Source of the DNA: Cavia porcellus
Taxonomy: Eukaryota; Chordata; Mammalia; Rodentia; Caviidae
Length of the DNA: 64,000 nucleotides
Assembly (NCBI RefSeq): GCF_034190915.1
Contig: NW_026947506.1
Location: 8,369,501 to 8,433,500, forward strand
Direction: 5' to 3'
Part shown: piece by piece, positions 27,301-33,600 of the stretch
Layout of the letters: each line of letters opens with the position of its first letter
Position numbering within the stretch: position 1 is the stretch's first letter
Position numbers and translations under genes: made by a program
The notes under the pieces: model-generated
Told to the model about the DNA's origin: nothing
The model's database searches: none
What the model saw: the letters and a program-made list of their open reading frames with translations, nothing else

Positions 27301-28207
27301 CTCTTTACCACGTAAGAGTTGTAAGACTGACATAACCATAAGTGGGGCATTTTCTATTTTGAGAAATATCTGCCACTTCCTCATACTAGATTGGGTGGTT
27401 TTTTTTTTTTTTTTTCTGTGACTGAAACATTTCTGTATTTTACCGAAATCATTTTCCATATGAAAAAATGTACTGTTACCAGGCAGCATTAGTTCAAAGC
27501 ATTCTTGACTTTTTCCAACCAGACTGATACTGCGAGGTGGCTACCCTCAGTAGGTTGCAAGGGACTCGTTAGGGTGGTGTCCCATTAGCCCTAACTCGGA
27601 ACTTGTTGTGAGCCAGCTCACTACGACTAATTCTTGAATCCTCATTTAATATTTGGAGGAACTGTTGAGTCCAAGGGCTGTTAAAACTTCCACAGAGGTT
27701 TTTCACCTTGTTAAGCACAAGTTTTTTGCTAGTTTAGTATAAATCTTGTAACTAGCAGGAAATGACTGAGTGGTTGGAACCTTGGTGTGAGACTTACCGT
27801 AACTGCTCTAATTTTAAGTTGGATTGAGAAAATCTTTCATCTTGAGGATTTTAAGTACAGGATGAAAACTATAGGGAAAATGTGAATATGCAATTATCAA
27901 AACATATTAAACAAACGGCTTGGGGAACTTGTCCTCTGACTTAAGTCTTTCTCGTTACTTCAAAACTTACTGTCTGGAATTGAACACTCCTTTACAAGGA
28001 TATAGATCTTTCCCTGTGCCGCCACTTGCATAGCCCTCAGGACTAGAAGCTGCACTGTACGCACTTTCATTTCCTTTTCCTTCTCTTGTAGGTGGGCTTC
28101 GAGGGGTCGCACGAGGGGGTCTAGCAGGCCTCACGCTTACCGGCCTGTATGCACTGTATAACAACTGGGAGCACATGAAGGGCTCCTTGCTCCACCAGTC
28201 ACTCTGA
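5818..28207 (+). CDS. TIMM23: TIMM23, mitochondrial import inner membrane translocase subunit Tim23 (whole gene, 7 exons)
   Basis: Tim23 is the channel-forming core of the TIM23 complex, which moves presequence proteins across or into the mitochondrial inner membrane with Tim17, Tim50, Tim44 and mtHsp70. Joining 5818-5923, 8114-8172, 11798-11891, 12084-12168, 16775-16833, 18627-18737 and 28092-28207 gives 630 bp: 209 codons plus TGA, the same length as human TIMM23. Residues 1-72 are hydrophilic and glycine-rich at the start (intermembrane-space domain). Four hydrophobic segments at about 73-93, 125-145, 153-171 and 181-197 form the Tim17/22/23 (PRAT) fold, rich in small-residue GxxxG-like spacing. 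All junctions are GT-AG with matching phases, and there are no stops or frameshifts. The start ATG sits in a good Kozak context (GGACACCATGG). Single copy here. Confidence 0.98.
5924..8113 (+). other. TIMM23: TIMM23 intron 1
   Basis: Phase 1 intron of 2.19 kb. It contains an ID-type SINE on the minus strand (6574-6662), an A-run at 7432-7452, and a stretch at about 7020-7320 resembling old mammalian interspersed repeat. No further coding signal is seen. Confidence 0.9.
6574..6662 (-). mobile_element. ID-type (tRNA-derived) SINE
   Basis: The minus strand reads from 'ccggggatacagctcag' through 'agcacaagtgcttgcctag' to 'gagttcaatccccggtacc', followed by an A-tail (T18 on the plus strand). This keeps the tRNA-like A and B box layout of rodent ID elements. 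Confidence 0.85.
8114..8172 (+). CDS. TIMM23: TIMM23 coding exon 2
   Basis: Encodes residues 36-55 ([20 protein letters not shown]). The acceptor is TTTTTTTCTCTAG and the donor is GTAAGATT. Confidence 0.97.
8780..10720 (+). mobile_element. Old L1 fragment (ORF2 and 3' end), interrupted by a SINE
   Basis: Diverged L1 ORF2 phrases occur in order: 'attagaactaattattacagcag..', then 'tcagtgaaataaaattcaaagtg', 'gataaaggacaacacagag', then the 3' block with 'ctctggatgaaccttgcca'-like text ('catggatgaaccttgcc' at 10563). It is heavily mutated with no long frame. The B1-type SINE at 9905-10058 splits it. Confidence 0.7.
9905..10058 (+). mobile_element. B1-type SINE inside an old L1
   Basis: Contains 'gcctgcaatcctagcact', 'gagccaggagaatt', a 'gcccagcttgaactgcat' repeat of the 'ggccagcctg' block, and an end reading 'ccctgtctcaaaaaa'. 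Confidence 0.7.
10878..11040. mobile_element. Possible DNA transposon fossil
   Basis: Begins TACAGTGAAACCTTATTTCTTG and contains 'gcaaaccaaaccca', 'ctgaattcccaaaaggtc' and 'gaccaacttggtttgtga', phrases like those of a Tigger-class element. No matching right inverted repeat was found, so the family is uncertain. Confidence 0.35.
11262..11345 (+). mobile_element. ID-type SINE
   Basis: Reads 'gcatttggggtatagcccag', 'tggtaaagtgtctgcctg', then a degraded B-box phrase. No clear A-tail remains. Confidence 0.7.
11798..11891 (+). CDS. TIMM23: TIMM23 coding exon 3
   Basis: Encodes residues 56-86 plus one base, from [10 protein letters not shown] into the first membrane segment [14 protein letters not shown]. 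The acceptor is CCCCTTTAG and the donor is GTGAGG. Confidence 0.97.
12084..12168 (+). CDS. TIMM23: TIMM23 coding exon 4
   Basis: Encodes the split Gly-87 to Val-114 plus two bases: [18 protein letters not shown] and then [10 protein letters not shown]. Intron 3 before it is only 192 bp. The acceptor is TTCACCAG and the donor is GTGAGTG. Confidence 0.97.
12302..12341. repeat. (TG)n microsatellite
   Basis: About 20 uninterrupted TG units lie in TIMM23 intron 4, directly upstream of the truncated L1. Confidence 0.97.
12395..14576 (-). mobile_element. 5'-truncated L1 (ORF2 C-terminal part and 3'UTR)
   Basis: The minus strand encodes the L1 ORF2 end: an open piece at 13652-14287 ([16 protein letters not shown]..., [16 protein letters not shown]) and a zinc-knuckle-like end [10 protein letters not shown] at 12862-13143. 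The 3'UTR runs to an A-rich tail at 12395-12413. A 10-bp duplication, TGACTTTTAA, flanks it at 12385-12394 and 14577-14586. Length 2.18 kb with several frame breaks. It belongs to a relative of the full-length L1 at 53631-60281 but has a much shorter 3'UTR. Confidence 0.9.
16775..16833 (+). CDS. TIMM23: TIMM23 coding exon 5
   Basis: Completes Gln-115 and encodes [19 protein letters not shown] plus one base, entering the second membrane segment. The acceptor is CCCTGATAG and the donor is GTAAGTA. Confidence 0.97.
16834..18626 (+). other. TIMM23: TIMM23 intron 5
   Basis: Phase 1 intron of 1.8 kb. It contains a plus-strand B1-type SINE (16893-17050) and the second copy of a local duplication (17325-17545). 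The rest is unassigned. Confidence 0.9.
16893..17050 (+). mobile_element. B1-type SINE with a duplicated inner block
   Basis: Starts 'gcagctgggaatggtgactc', has 'atgcctgtaatcctagcact' and 'gaggctgaggcaggaggg', then two successive blocks, 'gactggcctgggctacaaag' and 'aaggccagcctgaatggc', before 'gctgtctcaaaaag' and an A-tail. The inner repeat is like the internal duplication seen in some rodent B1 lineages. Confidence 0.85.
18627..18737 (+). CDS. TIMM23: TIMM23 coding exon 6
   Basis: Encodes residues 135-171 plus one base: [16 protein letters not shown], then [17 protein letters not shown] and YKCT. It covers the end of membrane segment 2 and segment 3. The acceptor is TCTCCTTTAG and the donor is GTGGGT. 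Confidence 0.97.
18860..19370 (-). mobile_element. Old L1 3'-end fragment
   Basis: On the plus strand it reads like an antisense L1 3' region: 'tggcatatttcatgtagcataa', 'ttcatctatgttgtatcatg', 'catttttcatgggttaaagg', 'tgctgtgagcaggcatctgc'. It is highly diverged and non-coding. Confidence 0.65.
19386..19482 (-). mobile_element. ID-type SINE
   Basis: Plus-strand text 'ggtacgggggattgaacac', 'ttgtgcttgccaggcaggca' and 'actgagctaaatccccaagc' is the reverse complement of an ID element, with a T-rich tail at its left. Confidence 0.85.
19517..19601 (+). mobile_element. ID-type SINE
   Basis: Reads 'tctgggaatacagctcagtg', 'gcctaacatggatgaggccc' and 'tgagtttaatctctcacac', ending in an A-rich tail. 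It lies only 35 bp from an oppositely oriented ID copy. Confidence 0.8.
19929..19970. repeat. (TG)n microsatellite with one CG interruption
   Basis: About 21 dinucleotide units with a single 'tgcg' interruption, in TIMM23 intron 6. Confidence 0.95.
21904..22023. repeat. 29-bp minisatellite, about four copies
   Basis: The phrase TCCTCTGTAC recurs at 21904, 21932, 21961 and 21990, each followed by a variable 'ggtg.cccatcagacccag' part, with a degenerate fifth start at 22019. The period is 28-29 bp. Confidence 0.95.
24561..24673 (+). mobile_element. B1-type SINE
   Basis: Reads 'gctgggtatggtgttgcatg', 'cctgtaatctcagctacttg', 'ggaggcagaggcaggaatg' and ends '..cctggctcaaaaaaa'. Confidence 0.88.
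24745..25175 (+). mobile_element. Old L1 3'-end fragment
   Basis: Contains 'ctcttatttataataccact', 'aactcaaatatccatttatg', 'acaatggaatgtaattcagc', 'aaagacaaatactg'-like text and 'ggtggttgccagggtttggg', the usual order of an L1 ORF2 end and 3'UTR. Non-coding. Confidence 0.75.
25199..25296 (-). mobile_element. ID-type SINE
   Basis: Plus-strand 'ggttctgggaattgaactta', 'gggcctctcacatgcaaagc' and 'tctactgctgagcaggcct' is a reverse-complement ID element. Confidence 0.75.
28092..28207 (+). CDS. TIMM23: TIMM23 coding exon 7 (last)
   Basis: Completes Gly-172 and encodes [20 protein letters not shown], then the C-terminus [17 protein letters not shown] and TGA at 28205-28207. It holds the fourth membrane segment. 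The acceptor is TTCTCTTGTAG. Confidence 0.98.
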
Positions 28208-28570
28208 AGACTCCACCGGCTCGCAGAGGACATTTCCGGTAGTTACCGATATTCAGTCTGGATTAATTTTCTCCTGCCTACAATTCACTTGAAAAATTGG
28301 AGATTCTGATTTGCTGTAATCAAGATCATGGACAACACAGATACCCGGGGACCGGCAGCCCTTCTTGCCCTGACTGAAGCCAAAGCCCTTTGGTGGCTCA
28401 CTGAGTGACATGGTTCTCTTCTTTGGAAATGATCTTGCACCTGCAGCCACTTTTTTCCAGAATTCAGGTCATACTTACTGTCAGTCCTTTATCACCACCA
28501 GATTTATTAATGACCTGAAACTGTCATACTGCCCTGTACTCTAAATAAAGGGTGAAAACAGAACCAAACT
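28208..28570 (+). promoter_or_regulatory. TIMM23: TIMM23 3'UTR with polyadenylation signal
   Basis: A canonical AATAAA lies at 28544-28549, about 340 bp after the stop, followed by a GT-containing stretch ('cttgttccagtgtaa'). Cleavage is expected near 28565-28570. Confidence 0.85.
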
Positions 28571-29389
28571 TCTTGTTCCAGTGTAAACCAGAAGTTAGTG
28601 TCTCAATTTGAAAACTATGTGTGAGTTATGGAAGTTACTCTTGGCATTTTTGTTTTGTTTGTACTGGAATGAATGACGGGCTGCTGGTGGCAGTAACTTA
28701 TGGAGCTGGCAAGAGCCAGACCAGGAAATTTCAAGTTGATTATTAGTGTCACAAGACTGTCCAGCACCACACTCCATCCTGCTCCTCCTTGGGATGGACT
28801 CGGATTAGACATTTCCCAGGAAGCCTTGGGAAAACCAAAGGAAGTAAGGGCAAAATATTTACTTTCTGAGTCTGTTTTATTATTCCTAAAATGAAATCTA
28901 ACACACTAGCTCTGCGGCTTACATATACACTTAACACAAACTACCACTGGGTGTGTGATCGGGCTGTTGTGGACACACTTAATAAAGGAAACCTGTGGCA
29001 AAGCACTGAGCCCCAGTGCCGAGTCCAGTGTAAAACCAGACGTGGACTTCTCAGGCAGAGGTTGAAAATGGAAGCAGTAATACACTATACTTGTTAAGAC
29101 TCATGAATTACAGCGAATGCAACATTCATGTTTAAATTGCTTCCTGGCTGTACTCTAACCACGTGTACCATATTTATGTAACACACTTTTTTTGCTTAGC
29201 CGTACAAATATACACATAACAACTGTGGCATGGCTGTTACACTTTTAATGGAGGGAGGTATAAAACACATCAGTGCAAAAGAATAGTTTACATACTCATT
29301 ACCGTAGTGATTAATGTATATTAGGGTGTGCTAGATCTCAAAAATGAGCCTACAAAGCTTCCTGCAACTAAGATGTTGGAAAGGCTAAG
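28571..29389. other. Tail-to-tail spacer between TIMM23 and NCOA4
   Basis: About 0.8 kb without recognisable exon or repeat. It contains a second reverse-strand AATAAA (28875-28880), so a longer NCOA4 transcript end inside this spacer is possible. Confidence 0.6.
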
Positions 29390-30606
29390 TTGTTTTTACC
29401 CATCGCCTTTATTATAATTCTCAGTGATACCTGGCAGGATGACAAAATGAGAGGCTTCTTTCAGCTGTGGTTCAAAGGACTGTATGACAGTGTCACTGTG
29501 AGACTATTTCCTTCTAAGTATTTCCAGTAACACAGGCAGTTAAGAGGCTTAATAGTATTGAAGCCTGGAAGGCAGCTAAGATCTCAAAATTGTAAAACAA
29601 GTCTCACTCACTTCCTGCAGAAAAAGGTTTAAACATGACTTTAAGGATACTGAGAAACCAACCAATGGTTTCATCCATAAAACTTCAGTAAGCACCCCAA
29701 GGCACAAGTGTTGAAACCACCTGTCCACTAAAATGCCACTGCACTGTACTTTTGGAGGTACAGGAATGCTGGGCTTGCATCCATAGGACATCGACCACCC
29801 CAAGGCAAAAGCACCAGGTGTTAAGCTCAGGTTTCGTTTACACAGGATGCACCAGAAATCCCTAAGGTGGCGAATGGTTCAAGTACTACATCTCCAGCTG
29901 GGACTCTTTAGAGCCTGTAGGTGTGTGGATACTGGAAAAAAAGCTGGGACAAACCTGAAAGGGTTTTTGAAACAGTACAGTCCTCAAAGGGTTCTGAATA
30001 ATTCAGTTACAGAGAAAGGAATGAAGAAAAAAAATGTCAGGTTGATAAGTAGGCTACAATGTCTGGTAATTAGTGTCACAAATAGCCAAGATTACTAATA
30101 CACATTTTGGTAAGGGAAAAATACCACCATATTGGCCAGATTAATTTCTGTGTGCAGTAGGCTGTGTATTAATTTAACAGGACAATCATTTTCAGACCAC
30201 TAAGCCAAGAAAACCCACAGCAAGAGAAGCAGGTAAGGGGCCAGAAAAAGGCTCGGGAGTTTGCTAGCTTCAGGATGCTGAACATAGGTGGTTTACTTTG
30301 AGACTATGGTATTTACGTGATTCCATGAACAATCCAGTGTCAAGAGGCCTGGGCCCCACAACACTGCCTTCCCAGTGTCAGGGAAAATTCATACAGGAGA
30401 AACAAATCACCTCAGCATCAACCAACAGCCTCTTTCTGTAACAAAGTGGCCCATAATTTGATGAGGTCTCTTGGCTAGCTCAAACTCAGGCAGGAAAGGA
30501 GCTAAGCTGATTGGTCAGATCCAGAAACACAATGGAGAGGCAGCTACATCTCCCGGCCGGAAGTGAGATGATCCGTAGACAAGCTCCGGAGTGGCGGTCT
30601 TCTCCT
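29390..30606 (-). promoter_or_regulatory. NCOA4: NCOA4 3'UTR with candidate polyadenylation signal
   Basis: The sequence after the NCOA4 stop on the minus strand is unique and repeat-free. A reverse-strand AATAAA is at 29408-29413, 1.2 kb from the stop. That is close to the 3'UTR length I expect for mammalian NCOA4, so it is my preferred end. An alternative signal lies at 28875-28880. Confidence 0.65.
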
Positions 30607-30612
30607 TCACAT
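30607..30612 (-). CDS. NCOA4: NCOA4 last coding exon (Met and stop only)
   Basis: After the acceptor CTTTACAG the exon begins ATG TGA, supplying only the C-terminal Met-620 and the stop, as in human NCOA4, which ends ...TPLQM. The rest of the exon is 3'UTR. Reading through the preceding donor would instead give a false C-terminus. Confidence 0.93.
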   Translation of the reverse strand: M

Positions 30613-33600
30613 CTGTAAAGAAGCCACAGATGCGAAGTCACTTCACCAGGAAAGAAAAGCAAATGTCCCCTGCAGACTGACTCTTTGCTCAATGAGTGAG
30701 CAGGATCTATGGGAATATGGGAATTCCTCATTGTTAATCTTGCAAGGTCCCTTTTTCAGTATGCCTGTGACAGACCAAGCTCCAAAATACAGTACTGCTC
30801 CTACCCCATCCCCCAAGCTAACAGCAGAATGGCTCAATGGGTTAGGTGGGAATTCCTATATAAGGACAGCTCTCCAGGTACCCACCTGTAGAGGGGTTCG
30901 ATACAACCACTTTTCCTTATCAAGTGTAAGCTTCATACAAGCAAAGAGATCACAAACAGCTGGGAGGCCATAGCGTTCCGCATAGTTATGTTCCTCTTGT
31001 AGGGGTGAATTAAGAAATACCTCCTGCAGGAAGAAAGAAAAGGTGATTGATTGCCTCATGACAACCAGGCCACACAAGGCAGACTTAACTGCTAGCAGTA
31101 TCTACAAAGAATAATATAAATGTTGGCCATTTTTTTCTAACAACCAAGGGCAAAGGTGACAATTGCTTTTTCTATCCCCAATCCTTTTGATAGGCAGCAA
31201 TAATATAGGCTGGGTCCCCCCACTTCCTGCAGGATGGGACTTCAAGACCAGGGGACACAATTTACCTTGAATAATCCTAAGTCCTCCTGTTGCCTAACAT
31301 GCCTAAACTAATACCTGAGCCAAATTTAAAATTTAACATATTTTGGGATCTGGGCCATCTGCAAAGTTTGGAATTTAAAATGCAAAACGCAAATGGCATT
31401 TGTGGACATCTGCTTACCTGGGCCTTCTTTCGCAGGAGCCACTTGTCTCCAGAGGACTGGCTGATGCTTTCCACCTTTCCAGGCAAGACCCAGTCAGCAG
31501 TGTTAAAGGAGCACCAGGAAGTGGTCATGGGGCTATTAAGCTTTGGCTTGCCAACCTGGTCCCCAGTATTTGGCACTTTCTTGGGGCTCCCTTCTTTGCA
31601 TGAGGGCCTGACAAGCCACTCTGACAAGGAACTGTTTCTGAGGACCTGGAAGGAATCAGCAATTCTTGAAGGACTGAACGCCTTTAGTGCCTTAGCTTGT
31701 TCCACTGCCTCTTTTCCGGAAGGACAGAGCCACTCGGTGAGCTCCTTGTGATTCTCAAGCTCAGACGTGGCTTCCATGGGCATCCCATTTTTATCCTTTC
31801 CTTCCTTCTTCAGAAGCCATCGCCACAGAGCTTCCTTCTCACAATTCTCCTCACACACACACTCCGCAAAGCTTGTGCAGGGCTCGTTGGCTTTGCACAC
31901 TTCCTCTACTTTGTATGGCTCTTGCTGGTTCTGGACAAGCCAATCTTCAGTAATCATGCTGGGCGTGGACAGCGGTTTCTTGGCCTCCAAGTGATCGTTC
32001 AGGCACTTCAGATTGCCCAGGTTTTCGATTTCCACCCCTCTGGGCTGGTTGCCCTGACAGTTGGTACAGGAGGCAGGCTGGGCAAGCCACTCACTCACAC
32101 TGTAAGGCTCCTGGAACGCTGGGAACAGGTGCTTAAACTTCTCACCAGCTTCCTGGCTGCTGCTCTCAGGCTTCTCTAGCTTGTGGGGCTCCTGGGGAGT
32201 CACCAGCCACTCAGACAGCCCCAGGGCATCTTGATCCAGATTCTCCAAATTGCCAGCTTTCTCAGCTTCAACGGAAGGGGAACTGCTGGGAGAGTGGCTC
32301 TTGCGCTTCGGGAAACTTGGTCTTCCAGGAACTGCTGGGTGCTGACTCTTGAGCAGCCAGTTTTCTAAGCCCTTTAGGTTGCCCCAGACATCACTGAAGA
32401 CACTGAAGGCTCTGGCAGACGTCTACACAGGAAATACAGACGTTAGTTTGCCAGAAAGATGGGGACGCGTGGGGCTTCTGTCTGCATATTTACAGTCTTG
32501 CCCAATATTTCTAAATTTAAGTACACAGTAAAGCAAGAAGAGATTTCTGTTTGTCATTAAAATAGATGTATCCAACTACATAAAAGTTCTTACTTTTTAT
32601 AGTTTTAGAAAACTGAAAAATATAAAAAGCAAAGTAAGAAAAATACTTTTGGCATTTTGATTAAAAAGGTTCCATGAAGTGGGTGGGGTCAGTGAATCCT
32701 CTGCAGGTGAGAATATCAACTGTCCCCAACTTCTTGGAAATTTGTATCACAAATTTTAAGGAGTAGGCAGAACTGTCATCTGAGAATGGAAAGAATGTAC
32801 AAAAATGAATGTTTAGGACAACTTCACTCATGTCCAGAAAAATGAGAAAGTTCTGCCCAATTGATGATTTATCAGCCACAAGTGACTTTACAGAAATTAG
32901 TGACAGAAATACATTCATGTCATATTACTGGGGGAAAAAATCTGTTTTTAAAACTTTCTATCCATAATAAAGAGACAGAAAGTTAAAATTATGTTTCCAT
33001 GTGTAATTAAAAAACATATTTCCAGGTTATGGTCAAAAGCAAAACAAAGACCTACTACTGGTTAGTCATCAACCCCATCAACTACTGCATGGACCTCAGG
33101 AACCGTGAGGCCAACACCGCACCTGGCTGTTCTCGAAGCTCTGTTTGTGGCTCAGCCAGTCCTGCGGGTTAGTGCTGGGCATGAAAGGAGCCTGGCGACT
33201 GCTGGCAGATTTGCTTCCAAGAAGCCACTCGCTGACGGGTACAGCCACGCTGCTGGCCGCTGACTTCTGCTGCTCATACAGAAAAGTTGGTGTTTAGCAA
33301 GGCATGGTCAAGTGCAAGAACAGGTTCACCTGAGCTCTCTGCCGTGGGCCGTCTCCCGCCCTGAGCAAGGTGTGGGCCCTCCCCACATCTCAGTTTCCAG
33401 GATAAAGCAAGGAATACAGCTAAGTTTGTCTGAGTCAGATGCCTAAGATCTGCCTTTCCACACGTCTCCTCTGTGAATTAGAAAGGATCCCCAAGACAAC
33501 CAAAACCAGTGACGACTAATGATAATTTACTATGAACTAATCAGTAAGTTTTCTTTTTTTTTTTTTTTTAAAGACAAAACAACTTGACATTCAGTAATGC

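Larger units (their letters stand above)
18738..28091 (+). other. TIMM23: TIMM23 intron 6
   Basis: The largest intron (9.35 kb), phase 1. It contains old L1 pieces (about 18860-19370 minus, 24745-25175 plus), several ID and B1 SINEs, a (TG)n tract (19929-19970), a GC-richer repeat-like block at 20041-20357, and a 29-bp minisatellite (21904-22023). Stretches 22.1-24.5 kb and 25.4-28.0 kb show no repeat or coding signal that I recognise. Confidence 0.88.
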
